In this document: positions 43,202-52,101 of the stretch, piece by piece | Numbering within the stretch: the first letter of the stretch is position 1 | Layout of the letters: each line of letters opens with the position of its first letter | Source: Chelativorans multitrophicus | GTDB taxonomy: Bacteria; Pseudomonadota; Alphaproteobacteria; Rhizobiales; Rhizobiaceae | Reading direction: 5' to 3' | Assembly: GCF_011317445.1 (NCBI RefSeq) | Contig: NZ_JAAAPL010000002.1 | Span: 372,001-436,000 of the forward strand | Length of the DNA stretch: 64,000 nt | Translations under genes and position numbers: made by a program | Notes under the pieces: model-generated | Databases searched by the model: none | What the model was told of the DNA's origin: nothing | Seen by the model: only the letters and a program-made list of their open reading frames with translations

Positions 43202-45637
43202 ATGGCAACCGAAGAAGAACGCCTTATCGTCTCGCTTGAAGCGAGGATGAACCAATTTGAGAAGAATTTCGCGAAAGCCAACCGCACCGCAAACGACAAT
43301 TTCGCCAAGATCGAGCGCCGCGCGAAGGAGTCGGGCGACCGACTTGAAACCTATCTTGGCAAGTCCACGGCCAATATAGCGAACAACTTCGCGGCGCTCG
43401 CCAGCAAGGCGACCATCGGCGTTACCGTTATGGCCGGCATCGTCACGGCATTTCGGCAGGTGGCAGGTTCCATTGCCGAGGTGGATAGGGAAGCCCGCAA
43501 GGCTGGAGTGACGGCGAAGACTTGGCAGCAATGGCAATATGTTGCGACCGCGACCGGCGCGAGCGTTGACGGCGTTACCGATGCCTTGAAAGAGTTGAAC
43601 ATTCGCGGTGACGAGTTCGCCAAAACTGGCAATGGCAGCGCGAAAGCCGCTTTCGAGGCGCTAGGCTACACTGCCGAGGAAGTCGCGAAGAAGCTGAAAG
43701 ACCCCAGCCGGTTTCTTGACGAGATCATAGGTAAGCTTCAGACGCTCGACGCCGCCGCACGCACCCGCATCCTTGATGACATGTTCGGCGGCACTGGCGC
43801 TGAAGAAATGGCTAAAGTTCTTGGTGCGTCCGTGGCAGAAATCCAGCGCATGCGCACCGAGGCCGCGACCTTCACTGATGAGCAGATTGAAGCGGCAAAG
43901 AAGATCGATGCCGAGTTCAACAAGATTTGGCGCAATTTTACCGTCTACGCGAAAAAAGCAGCGATTGAGAGCGTCGGCATTCTTGGACAGATCAAAAGCT
44001 TCCTTGGTGGTGAATGGCTTCCCGGCTATGACCAGATGGAGGAAAATCGCCGCTATTACGGTTCCGACGAGTTCCGGCTGAAGCGCCTTCAGGATGAGCG
44101 CGCGAACCTTTTGCGACAGATCGAGGACACGGAATCTTTTCCAGACAGTCAGGCGAAGGATTTCAACCTGCAATCTTTCCGCCGACAGCTTGAAGAGGTT
44201 GACGCGGAAATTGCGAATCTGACCGGCACGGGGGAGGGGCTTGACCAATCCCTTGACCAGCTTGGGGACACGACGCAACAGACAGGCGGCACCTTCGATA
44301 GCGCCGCGACCAGTGCAGCGAACTTCCAAACAGCGCTGGAAGAGCTGAAGGAACTTGTGCCGGACCTGAAGGCCGAACTGGACACGCTCGCTCAATCCGA
44401 CGCGATTGAAACCGCCTACCGGAAAGCTGCCGATGCTGCAAAGAACCGACAGGAATATGAAGCGGCAGGCCGTTGGCGGGACCGTGCTAGGGCATCGGCA
44501 GAGATCGAAGCACTTTCCGGCGATGTCATGGCACGGGGTAGGAAGGTCTACAGCCTTCTACGCGACCAAGGACTAAGCCATGCCGCTGCCGCTGGCATCA
44601 CCGGCAATGCATACCAAGAAAGCCGTTTTGACCCGACCGCAATGGGCGACGGCGGTACGTCTCACGGCCTGTTTCAGCATCACGGTCCCCGAATGAATGA
44701 CCTGTTGGCCTTCGGAGGCCGAGACAATGCCGCTATGCAGGTGGCCTTTGCCGTGCAGGAAATGCGCCGCAGCGGCCTGTTTGGCCGCATTAACTCTCTG
44801 TCCGATCCTGCTGAAGCTGCACGACTGTTTATGACTGAGTTCGAGCGTCCGCACCCCGACCATGCGAACCTCGCCGCACGACAAGGGTTTGCCCGCGTTG
44901 CTGGCGGCTGGGGCGATCCCGGCATGTGGGAAATGCCGAAGATTCCGGCCCCGGATATCGACCCGTGGGAAAACCTTCGCGAAGTTACCAGCGGCGTTAA
45001 AGACAACTTGTCCGATACGACCACGCAGGCCGAACAACTCGGCAGTATCGCCGGGACGGCTATTTCCGGCCTTGTGAGTGCCCTTGCAGACGGCAAAATT
45101 ACCGCCCAAGAGTTCTCGCAAATTCTTGCCCAGATCGCGCAACAGCTCCTCCAGATGGCGTTTAGCGGCATGCAAAAAGGCGCTCTGGCAGGCGGCAACA
45201 ACTTCCTCGCCGGCCTGCTGGGTGGTCTATTGGGCTTCTCTGGCGGTGGCAAGGTCTCAGGACCTGGCACCGGCACAAGCGACAGCATTCCCGCCCGTCT
45301 CTCCGATGGCGAGTTTGTGGTGAAAGCATCCGAAGCCCGCAAGCACGGCGCATTGCTCGAAGCCATCAACTCGGGCCGCGTGGCATCCTTTGCCGAAGGC
45401 GGTCACGTGGGCAGCACAACCGGCCTTGCCCGATCAATTGCCTCAACCAACAACACCACCTTTGCCCCGTCCATTGCGATCAATGTGGAAGGCGGTTCGC
45501 GCGGACCGGAAGCCGACAAGGCCATGGCAGAACAGATCGCCAAGGAGACGCGTGCCGCAATTCGCAAGGAAATGGCCGAGTTCGCACAAGACCAGATGCG
45601 GGCCGGCGGTCTCTTCAGTCAGAGGAAGACACACTAA
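43202..45637 (+). CDS. Tape measure protein with embedded phage tail lysozyme domain
   Basis: 811 residues. Residues 1-110 are helical ('LEARMNQFEKNFAKANRTA') with hydrophobic segments ('ASKATIGVTVMAGIVTAF'), followed by coiled coils. Residues about 450-560 form a lysozyme-like domain ('GRKVYSLLRDQGLSHAAAAG' then 'NAYQESRFDPTAMGDGGTSH'), matching Phage_lysozyme2-type tail lysozymes, with the Glu in 'QESRF' as likely catalytic acid. The C-terminal part has 'GGGKVSGPGTGTSDSIPARL', common in siphophage tape measures. It sets tail length; at roughly 1.5 angstrom per residue a tail of about 120 nm is expected. The start follows GAGG. Confidence 0.93.
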   Translation: MATEEERLIVSLEARMNQFEKNFAKANRTANDNFAKIERRAKESGDRLETYLGKSTANIANNFAALASKATIGVTVMAGIVTAFRQVAGSIAEVDREARKAGVTAKTWQQWQYVATATGASVDGVTDALKELNIRGDEFAKTGNGSAKAAFEALGYTAEEVAKKLKDPSRFLDEIIGKLQTLDAAARTRILDDMFGGTGAEEMAKVLGASVAEIQRMRTEAATFTDEQIEAAKKIDAEFNKIWRNFTVYAKKAAIESVGILGQIKSFLGGEWLPGYDQMEENRRYYGSDEFRLKRLQDERANLLRQIEDTESFPDSQAKDFNLQSFRRQLEEVDAEIANLTGTGEGLDQSLDQLGDTTQQTGGTFDSAATSAANFQTALEELKELVPDLKAELDTLAQSDAIETAYRKAADAAKNRQEYEAAGRWRDRARASAEIEALSGDVMARGRKVYSLLRDQGLSHAAAAGITGNAYQESRFDPTAMGDGGTSHGLFQHHGPRMNDLLAFGGRDNAAMQVAFAVQEMRRSGLFGRINSLSDPAEAARLFMTEFERPHPDHANLAARQGFARVAGGWGDPGMWEMPKIPAPDIDPWENLREVTSGVKDNLSDTTTQAEQLGSIAGTAISGLVSALADGKITAQEFSQILAQIAQQLLQMAFSGMQKGALAGGNNFLAGLLGGLLGFSGGGKVSGPGTGTSDSIPARLSDGEFVVKASEARKHGALLEAINSGRVASFAEGGHVGSTTGLARSIASTNNTTFAPSIAINVEGGSRGPEADKAMAEQIAKETRAAIRKEMAEFAQDQMRAGGLFSQRKTH

Positions 45638-45990
45638 TGGCCTACCCTGTTTTCACCCCACCCGGCATCGTCGACATTTCTCCCGGCTCCACACTGACCG
45701 TAAAGCCCCGCGTGCGCCGGGCAGGGTTCGGCGACGGTTATTCGCAGCGCACGGGCGACGGGCTCAATGCGATCAATCGGGAATGCTCTGCCGTCTTCTC
45801 TGTTCTGACGAGTGATGAAGCCGACGCCTTGACTAGCTTCTTTGAGGAACGCGCCGGCTACAAACCGTTCCTATGGACTCTTCCGGGTGAGTCGGTCGAA
45901 CGGAAATGGATAGCCAGTGAGTGGCAAAAAACGTACGCGGACGGGGCCATTGATATCAGTGCGGCTTTCGAAGAGGTGTTCGACCCGTAG
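45637..45990 (+). CDS. Phage minor tail protein (lambda gpM-like)
   Basis: 117 residues: 'FTPPGIVDISPGSTLTVKPRV', cut here as 'ISPGSTLTVKPRVRRAGFG' then 'DGYSQRTGDGLNAI', 'LTSFFEERAGYKPFLWTLPG' and 'WQKTYADGAIDISAAFEEVF', typical of Phage_min_tail/gpM. Its ATG overlaps the tape measure stop by one base. In lambda-like phages the tail-tip genes L, K, I and J follow; here the operon simply ends and a leftward gene lies beyond, so the tail-tip set is absent. Confidence 0.9.
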   Translation: MAYPVFTPPGIVDISPGSTLTVKPRVRRAGFGDGYSQRTGDGLNAINRECSAVFSVLTSDEADALTSFFEERAGYKPFLWTLPGESVERKWIASEWQKTYADGAIDISAAFEEVFDP

Positions 45991-46001
45991 GGCGGTGTTT
46001 T

Positions 46002-46027
46002 TTGCACCGGTTGCAAACGGTTGTGAA
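46002..46027. repeat. Dispersed palindrome, copies 9 and 10 (overlapping, degenerate)
   Basis: TTGCACCGGTTGCAA (one base short of the family) at 46002-46016, and TTGCAAACGGTTGTGA at 46011-46026, sharing bases; between the last structural gene and the leftward membrane gene. Confidence 0.65.
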
Positions 46028-46054
46028 CGAGCCTTTAGATTTAGCTTTCCCCGC

Positions 46055-46756
46055 TCAGCCACCTCTCTTCCAAAACTGCCATCGGGCCGGCTTGTGTTGG
46101 TATTCTGCTATCTCTCGGTAGTGATGGGGAAAGCCAGGATCAAGCCGAAATTCCTCGCCGTAGAACAGCCGTTTATATGGCTCGCCACCGTGCTCAAAGT
46201 GACAAAACAGGTGCGGCTTGTTGTAATAATCGTCGCCGTCGAAGTTTACCGACTCGATAGATTCGTAAGGCACTTCGCCCAAAAGCATCACCTTTACAGC
46301 GCCGTCAGGCTTGCGTGACTCGTACTCCTTCCACGTTCCGCCTTCATCAACAAGGTACGTCCATCGGAGCCCCAACAACACGCCGCCCTCGTATGTACCC
46401 ATGAGGCCAACGCGGAACCATGGGGAAATGCCCTTGGGATTCTCTTCGGTGTTTGGATAGTCATCGAGACGGTTCACATCGTGCACGATGCAGTCACCAC
46501 GATAGTCCTTACGCGCAGCATTAAGGAAATAGTCTCGGAAGATTGGACGCCATTTGTCACGCGCGGCAATGCGCTCCTCAGGACTCAGGCGGGGCTTTTG
46601 GGGCGAGAATGGCCAAAAGCTGCCGACAACGCCGCCGATACCGGCAATTATGCCTATTGCAGGCTCAAAGGAGGGTTCTGCGTAGAACCAAAAGCAAAAC
46701 CCTATGAGTGCAGCGGTTGAGCAGATGAAGACTATCCAGCTTTGCACTTTTGTCAT
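46055..46756 (-). CDS. Leftward accessory gene: two-helix membrane protein
   Basis: About 233 residues. Two N-terminal membrane helices ('WIVFICSTAALIGFCFWFY' and 'AIGIIAGIGGVVGSFWPF') are followed by a soluble domain of about 165 residues with many Trp/Tyr/Asp ('WRPIFRDYFLNAARKDYRGD', 'WKEYESRKPDGAVKVMLLG', 'CHFEHGGEPYKRLFYGEEF'). I recognise no family. It lies between the end of the structural operon and attR, the usual place for lysogenic-conversion or anti-phage cargo. A GTG at 46765 is an alternative start. Confidence 0.65.
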   Translation of the reverse strand: MTKVQSWIVFICSTAALIGFCFWFYAEPSFEPAIGIIAGIGGVVGSFWPFSPQKPRLSPEERIAARDKWRPIFRDYFLNAARKDYRGDCIVHDVNRLDDYPNTEENPKGISPWFRVGLMGTYEGGVLLGLRWTYLVDEGGTWKEYESRKPDGAVKVMLLGEVPYESIESVNFDGDDYYNKPHLFCHFEHGGEPYKRLFYGEEFRLDPGFPHHYREIAEYQHKPARWQFWKRGG

Positions 46757-46897
46757 TGTCCGCACGATCCAAGCCCCTATTGGTGTAGAGGTTTAGCGGT
46801 GCGGTGCGTGAAGGTAAACTGGCAGGCTGGTCATAGATCGGCGGTCACTGCCTGCGAATGCGGTCCAATGGTGAACAGGATCAAACGAGGTATGCAG

Positions 46898-46920
46898 TTT
46901 GCTAAACATTTTGCTAATCA
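46898..46920 (+). promoter_or_regulatory. Integrase arm-type sites, right pair
   Basis: TTTGCTAAACA (46898) and TTTGCTAATCA (46910), 12 bp apart, 64 bp left of the attR core; the same two words occur near attL at 30391-30413. Confidence 0.65.
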
Positions 46921-46983
46921 AAATGCTCTACTTTGACGACCTAAATATTTGACATTACAGGTGATCATCTATGACATGGCTCT

Positions 46984-47001
46984 GGCCCGGGGAGCCACTT
47001 T
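46984..47001 (+). repeat. attR core
   Basis: GGCCCGGGGAGCCACTTT, identical to attL. It repeats only the tRNA-Asn 3' end, with no full tRNA on this side. Confidence 0.93.
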
Positions 47002-47142
47002 CTTCCATTAAGTATCTGATTTACCCGGCGGTCAGCGGTTTTTGGCCGGGCAGGGCACGTGCACGGATGCCACTGGTTAACGCCTGGCTAAGGGGAAAAT
47101 TAGGATTCTCCTCATAAGGGTCGGGTAAAAAGTGGAGTTTCC

Positions 47143-47715
47143 ATGCGCGCCGCGGCCCTCATCTTGCTGCTCGCACTCGCGGGATGTGCCAGCACCCCCA
47201 GCAATATCAACAATGTCTGCGCCGTCTTTAGCCAAAAGGACGGCTGGTTCGGCAATTGGTATAGCGCCGCCAAGCGCGCCGAAAGGACCTATGGCGTGCC
47301 GGTCCCGGTGCTGATGGCAACTATACGGGTCGAATCCGGCTACAAGGCCCATGCAAGGCCGCCACGTAAGAAGCTTCTTGGCTTTATACCGTGGAAGCGC
47401 CCGTCGAGCGCCTACGGCTACTCTCAAGCCCTGAACGGAACCTGGGCCCAGTACAAGCAGGAAACCGGAAGGTGGACGGCGGACCGCAACAGTTTCAGCG
47501 ATGCGGTCGACTTCGTTGGCTGGTATCACCAGCGCAGCCACCGTCGCAACGGCATTGCACTCAACGATGCCTATAACCTCTACCTGGCATATTATGCGGG
47601 CCAGGAAGGCTACGCGCGCGGCACCTGGAAGAACAATTCCCATATGAAGGAGGCGGCCGGGAGAGCAGCGAGCATGGCGAATAGCTATGCGACGCAACTT
47701 GCCGGGTGCTACTGA
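47143..47715 (+). CDS. Lysozyme-like/transglycosylase SLT lipoprotein
   Basis: 190 residues. A type II signal peptide with lipobox 'LLLALAGC' leads into an SLT-type fold: 'YGVPVPVLMATIRVESGYKA' with the catalytic Glu in 'RVESGY', then 'SSAYGYSQALNGTWAQYKQE', 'RNSFSDAVDFVGWYHQRS' and 'YNLYLAYYAGQEGYARG'. It probably cleaves or remodels peptidoglycan from the membrane. The first host gene right of the prophage; GGAG precedes the ATG. Confidence 0.88.
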   Translation: MRAAALILLLALAGCASTPSNINNVCAVFSQKDGWFGNWYSAAKRAERTYGVPVPVLMATIRVESGYKAHARPPRKKLLGFIPWKRPSSAYGYSQALNGTWAQYKQETGRWTADRNSFSDAVDFVGWYHQRSHRRNGIALNDAYNLYLAYYAGQEGYARGTWKNNSHMKEAAGRAASMANSYATQLAGCY

Positions 47716-47834
47716 TCGGCAAGTTTGGTGATCCCCAGGATAGATGCTGCGGCCCTTTGCCCGAAGTTGCGGGCGATTGCCCCATCGGATACTCTCAATC
47801 AGCGGGAGGCTTTCTGCTGTCCCAATGGCGAAGC

Positions 47835-48050
47835 ATGAAAAATCCACAACACGATAATCAATCCGGCCAGAACAGGATCCGTCTCAGCGAGGTGGAGGAA
47901 GCACAGCTTCGCGCCTGGGTGGATGCCGGATACATGTCGCCCGAAGAATACAGGGCAGAAATGGAGCGGCGTCGCTCCCAACTTTCGAAAGACGGTGCTT
48001 GTGATTTTGATTGCCGGGCGCTCCGTTGCCGGTTCAGTGTTTCCCGCTAA
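47835..48050 (+). CDS. Small hypothetical protein
   Basis: 71 residues: 'RIRLSEVEEAQLRAWVDAGY' and 'MSPEEYRAEMERRRSQL', a helical hairpin-like pattern with a Cys-containing tail. Not recognised. The start at 47835 is chosen because the upstream part of the frame overlaps the lipoprotein stop and reads as non-coding. No good ribosome-binding site is seen. Confidence 0.4.
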   Translation: MKNPQHDNQSGQNRIRLSEVEEAQLRAWVDAGYMSPEEYRAEMERRRSQLSKDGACDFDCRALRCRFSVSR

Positions 48051-48242
48051 CCTATTCTCCTTGCTAATAATTTCGCTTCAGCTCGCCTAATTGGCGTGAC
48101 TGCTTTTGCCCGCCTTTCCGGCGTTTTCACCATAGCCAGACTTCCGTTTTTTTGCCGCCGGAGGTGCCTGCTTATGGAAGCTGTTAACCTTCATTTTTTA
48201 TTGCCTATGGGGAGAGTCGCGTCAGGATTCGAGTCTACCGTC

Positions 48243-50891
48243 ATGCAGTTTTCCCGTAAAAATTTCCGAACTCAAGCATTGCGCCACCACGCCCCGACAG
48301 CCGTGGAGAATCACGAGAAGGCCGATCTTTCGCGGGCGCAGCCTGCTTCCGCGGAACCTCGCTTGAGCGGGAAGACAGCGCCGACAAATCAGGCCGCTTT
48401 GCAAGACCGCGAGCCACTCGAACGGCAAAGCCTGGATAAGGCAGGCTCCGGGCAAAGCAGGATTGCCGAACCCGGCGCACGGTCGTTGCTGAGGCAGGTC
48501 GAGGACAAGTTCAGGGACCAACCCTGGCAATCTTATTTCTACCTGGCGCCTAATGTACGCTTCACCCGAACGCCGGAACGGCGGCCCGCCGCGGAGACGG
48601 ACCAAGAAGCCACGGCTGCAAGCCGGGAATCAGCGACTTTCACCGGGCGCATTGCGAGCAGCACCGCTCGTGAGAGAACACCGGCCAAGCCGGTCGAGGT
48701 GCCGCCGAGCGCGTACGCCTTCGGCTCGCTGCTGGGGCAGGGGCTGGAGCTTTCGGCATTGGCGATGAAGCCGAGGGCGAAAGGTTATGCTTCCGTAAGC
48801 GTGGAGCAGGGCGGCAGTTGGCGCGAGGGGGGAGTTTCCCCGCAGCCGGAAGACCGGAATGCCTCGAAAAGGAGCTGTTCTGCTGCGCGTGCGGCATGCT
48901 GGCGCGATCTTTCCGACCATGCATTCTTCGAGCTGATGCCTTTCGATGAGTCCGAGGACTGGGTCCCGGCTTCTTTCAGGCAGGTAGCCGTAAAGACGCA
49001 GGCCCAACGATCCGCAGTTCCGGCAGCGGCCCGACAGGTCAGGCTCCCGGTTGCCGGCGCATCCGAGATCACGTCGCTGTTCCGGGTGATCGAATGCTCT
49101 CCACCTCCCGCTTCGGACGCCGTGAATGCACCCTTGCCGGAACCCAAAGCCGAGGTTCGGTACGAGACGAGCACCGCGGCGACGGAAGAGCGGATCATGG
49201 CGGCCGACGCGGCAAGCAGGGAGAACGCCGCGCGCGAGCGGGACCGGCAAGCTGCGGGACGGGTAGTCCCTTTCCCGCCGGCTCCGATGAAGAGGGCTTC
49301 TGCCCCCGTGGTCGTTGCTCCCAGGCATTCTCTGGCGGCGGGCGGCTCCTATGAATTTCCCTCTGAAGAATTGTTGCAGAACCCGCCGGAAGGGCAGGGC
49401 TTCTACATGACCCAGGAGCAGATCGAGCAGAATGCCGGGCTCCTGGAGAATGTTCTGGAAGATTTCGGCGTGCGAGGCGAAATCATCCATGTCCGCCCCG
49501 GCCCGGTGGTGACGCTTTATGAATTCGAGCCGGCGCCAGGGGTGAAATCCTCGCGCGTGATCAACCTGGCCGACGACATCGCCCGTTCCATGTCGGCCGT
49601 GTCGGCGCGCGTGGCTGTGGTGCCGGGCCGCAACGTGATCGGCATCGAGCTGCCGAATGTGGAGCGCGAAACCGTTTATCTGCGCGAGCTGATTCAGTCG
49701 GGCGACTTCCACAAGACCGGCTACAAGCTGGCCCTGTGTCTCGGCAAGACGATCGGCGGAGAGGCGGTTATCGCCGAGCTCGCGAAGATGCCGCACCTGC
49801 TCGTGGCTGGCACGACCGGCTCGGGAAAGTCGGTCGCCATCAACACTATGATTCTGTCACTGCTCTATCGGCTGCGGCCGGAGGAGTGCCGGCTGATCAT
49901 GGTCGATCCGAAAATGCTGGAGCTTTCCGTCTATGACGGCATCCCGCATCTGCTGACGCCCGTGGTGACCGATCCGAAGAAGGCGGTGACGGCGCTCAAA
50001 TGGGCGGTGCGCGAGATGGAGGACCGCTATCGCAAGATGGCGCGGCTCGGCGTGCGCAATATCGACGGCTATAACCAACGCGCCGCCACGGCGCGCGACA
50101 AGGGCGAGCCGGTGCTCATCTCCGTCCAGACCGGCTTCGACCGTTCAACCGGTGAACCCATCTACGAAGAGCAGGAGATGGACCTTGCGCCCATGCCCTA
50201 TATCGTCGTGATCGTCGACGAGATGGCCGACCTGATGATGGTCGCGGGCAAGGAGATCGAGGGGGCGATCCAGCGCCTTGCGCAGATGGCGCGGGCCGCC
50301 GGCATCCATCTGATCATGGCAACGCAGCGTCCCTCGGTCGATGTGATTACAGGCACGATCAAGGCCAATTTCCCAACGCGCATCTCCTTCCAGGTGACGT
50401 CGAAGATCGACAGCCGCACGATCCTCGGCGAGCAGGGTGCCGAGCAGCTCCTGGGCCAGGGAGACATGCTGCACATGTCCGGCGGCGGGCGCATCGTGCG
50501 CGTGCACGGCCCCTTCGTCTCCGACGAGGAGGTGGAGCAGGTCGTGGCGCATTTGAAGACGCAGGGACGCCCGGAATATCTGGACACCGTCACCGCCGAT
50601 GAGGAGGAGGAGCAGGCGCCGGAGGAGGACAGCGCGGTGTTTGACAAGGGGGCAATTGCCTCCGAGGACGGCAACGAAATCTATGATCAGGCGGTCAAGG
50701 TGGTGCTGCGCGACAAGAGGTGCTCCACCTCCTATATCCAGCGCAGGCTGGGCATTGGCTATAACCGCGCTGCCTCGCTGATCGAGCGGATGGAGAAGGA
50801 AGGCCTGGTGGGCAAGCCCAACCATGTCGGCAAGCGGGAAATCCTCATGGGCGGCCGGGATGTGGGGCCGAGCAGCGGCGACGGAGATTGA
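48243..50891 (+). CDS. ftsK: DNA translocase FtsK/SpoIIIE family, without membrane domain
   Basis: 882 residues. The first ~410 are a low-complexity, charged, probably disordered region with no membrane helices. The alpha-beta motor follows: '[20 protein letters not shown]', Walker A '[16 protein letters not shown]', '[19 protein letters not shown]', Walker B '[17 protein letters not shown]', '[20 protein letters not shown]'. A C-terminal gamma winged helix ends it ('[20 protein letters not shown]'). It would pump DNA at the septum, but lack of the FtsK membrane part suggests a second, soluble paralogue. The ATG at 48243 is preferred; the frame is open from 48096. Confidence 0.92.
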   Translation: MQFSRKNFRTQALRHHAPTAVENHEKADLSRAQPASAEPRLSGKTAPTNQAALQDREPLERQSLDKAGSGQSRIAEPGARSLLRQVEDKFRDQPWQSYFYLAPNVRFTRTPERRPAAETDQEATAASRESATFTGRIASSTARERTPAKPVEVPPSAYAFGSLLGQGLELSALAMKPRAKGYASVSVEQGGSWREGGVSPQPEDRNASKRSCSAARAACWRDLSDHAFFELMPFDESEDWVPASFRQVAVKTQAQRSAVPAAARQVRLPVAGASEITSLFRVIECSPPPASDAVNAPLPEPKAEVRYETSTAATEERIMAADAASRENAARERDRQAAGRVVPFPPAPMKRASAPVVVAPRHSLAAGGSYEFPSEELLQNPPEGQGFYMTQEQIEQNAGLLENVLEDFGVRGEIIHVRPGPVVTLYEFEPAPGVKSSRVINLADDIARSMSAVSARVAVVPGRNVIGIELPNVERETVYLRELIQSGDFHKTGYKLALCLGKTIGGEAVIAELAKMPHLLVAGTTGSGKSVAINTMILSLLYRLRPEECRLIMVDPKMLELSVYDGIPHLLTPVVTDPKKAVTALKWAVREMEDRYRKMARLGVRNIDGYNQRAATARDKGEPVLISVQTGFDRSTGEPIYEEQEMDLAPMPYIVVIVDEMADLMMVAGKEIEGAIQRLAQMARAAGIHLIMATQRPSVDVITGTIKANFPTRISFQVTSKIDSRTILGEQGAEQLLGQGDMLHMSGGGRIVRVHGPFVSDEEVEQVVAHLKTQGRPEYLDTVTADEEEEQAPEEDSAVFDKGAIASEDGNEIYDQAVKVVLRDKRCSTSYIQRRLGIGYNRAASLIERMEKEGLVGKPNHVGKREILMGGRDVGPSSGDGD

Positions 50892-51039
50892 CGCGACTTG
50901 CCGGCTGGGCGGGAGGATATTACATCCGCCGCGGCCGGCGGGTTTCCGGCAGCAGGGGAAATCGTCAAGAACGGGCGGTCTCCGCTTGACGCCGTAGGCG
51001 GCGCAACCTATTGAACCTCCCGTCGCTTCCAAGCGGCAA

Positions 51040-51113
51040 GGCCTCGTGGCGGAGTGGTTACGCAGAGGACTGCAAATCCTTGCACCCCGGTTCGATTCCG
51101 GGCGAGGCCTCCA
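51040..51113 (+). tRNA. tRNA-Cys (anticodon GCA)
   Basis: 74 nt with encoded CCA: acceptor GGCCTCG/CGAGGCC, anticodon arm AGGA-CTGCAAA-TCCT with anticodon GCA, T arm GGTTCGATTCC. Confidence 0.96.
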
Positions 51114-51315
51114 AGATCTTCCAGAACAGACGCTCAACTATCGAGAGTTTGCAACGCTTCCTGGGGAGCAATTTTCATGTTGCAAACCGGCGCGATCACA
51201 ATAGCGCCTTCGCTAATTCCGGTGACCATCCGCCCGGATTTCAGCAGGCGTCGACATCTGATTGAGGGAACCACCCGTCGCATGCGCTGTTTCAGAAGCT
51301 GAGGCAAGAAACAGG

Positions 51316-52005
51316 ATGCGCGGCATGAAATACTTCCTCGCCTTTGTGAGCGGCTTCTGTCTGACCCTCATTGTATTCGTGAGCGGTTCGGCCCTCACGA
51401 TCGTGTACCTGACCGCAGAGCCGGTACCCGTTCGCCCGTTCTCCGCAAGTGCTTCCCACCCATGGACCAACGAACCCGTAAGGATCACGGCAGGCAAGAA
51501 CGAAACCCATAAGCCTACACCGCCCGAGTCCGGCACGGCGAATGTAGCGATGCAAGCGCCCTATCCCGGGGAGGTTCAGAACAATGAGCCGGATCTCGAG
51601 CCGGCGATAGACCCGCTCACGACAGCCTCAGCCGGGCAGGAGGCAATGCCGCGGCCCATGCCTGAACAGAGCGCGGCCCATATCGCATGGTGTTCCGAGC
51701 GATACCGCTCCTATGACCCCGTTGATAACAGCTACAACGCTTATAGCGGAGAAACACGCGAATGCGTTTCCCCATTCTCCAAAGCTTCCATCGCCGCGAA
51801 CTCACCGGGGCAAGTACGGAACATCGTCAGCGCGTCCTCTGAGGAAGCTTCCGCCTTCGACAGCGCGGCCACTATGCAGGAAATGCCGGGCGCTTACCTG
51901 GACCCGGAACACATCCGGGCATGCTTTGCCAGATACCGTTCCTACCGGCCGGAGGACAATACCTATCAGCCCTATGGCGGCGGACCACGACGGCAGTGTG
52001 ACTGA
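51316..52005 (+). CDS. BA14K family protein, two repeats
   Basis: 229 residues. An N-terminal membrane or signal segment ('YFLAFVSGFCLTLIVFVSG') leads to a Pro/Thr-rich linker and two BA14K motifs: 'WCSERYRSYDPVDNSYNAY' (about 135-160) and 'CFARYRSYRPEDNTYQPYGG' near the C-terminus. BA14K is a Hyphomicrobiales family first seen as a Brucella immunoreactive protein with lectin-like properties; the role here is inferred as envelope-exposed. The ATG at 51316 follows an AACAGG site; 51325 is an alternative. Confidence 0.85.
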   Translation: MRGMKYFLAFVSGFCLTLIVFVSGSALTIVYLTAEPVPVRPFSASASHPWTNEPVRITAGKNETHKPTPPESGTANVAMQAPYPGEVQNNEPDLEPAIDPLTTASAGQEAMPRPMPEQSAAHIAWCSERYRSYDPVDNSYNAYSGETRECVSPFSKASIAANSPGQVRNIVSASSEEASAFDSAATMQEMPGAYLDPEHIRACFARYRSYRPEDNTYQPYGGGPRRQCD

Positions 52006-52101
52006 CATGACCCAGGCTAAAACGCGGCGCTCGCGCTGCCAGCGCAGGTTGTGCTCCGCTTCCATTTGTGTTCTGCTGTCTTCATAAAAAAGGAGACCCA
52101 G

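Larger units (their letters stand above)
30279..47001. mobile_element. Prophage-like element integrated in tRNA-Asn
   Basis: About 16.7 kb bounded by an 18-bp direct repeat. It encodes a DUF6538-type tyrosine integrase next to attL, a small leftward early block, a rightward early gene, and a head/tail operon with HK97-type portal, protease, capsid and terminase. I see no terminase small subunit, holin/endolysin, baseplate/receptor-binding genes or repressor. It could be a satellite-like element, a degraded siphophage, or a small phage using unrecognised genes. The gene order is unlike canonical HK97-type phages. Two leftward accessory genes (39388-39879, 46055-46756) are cargo candidates. Confidence 0.93.
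46757..47142. other. Right prophage end and attR region
   Basis: 386 bp without a gene. It holds the right pair of integrase arm-type sites (46898-46920), the attR core (46984-47001), and then host sequence leading to the lysozyme-like lipoprotein gene. Confidence 0.7.

Noticed and set aside
47077-47847. Leftward 256-residue open frame opposite the lysozyme-like lipoprotein
   Set aside because: The opposite strand has a clear signal peptide, lipobox and SLT motifs; this frame has none.
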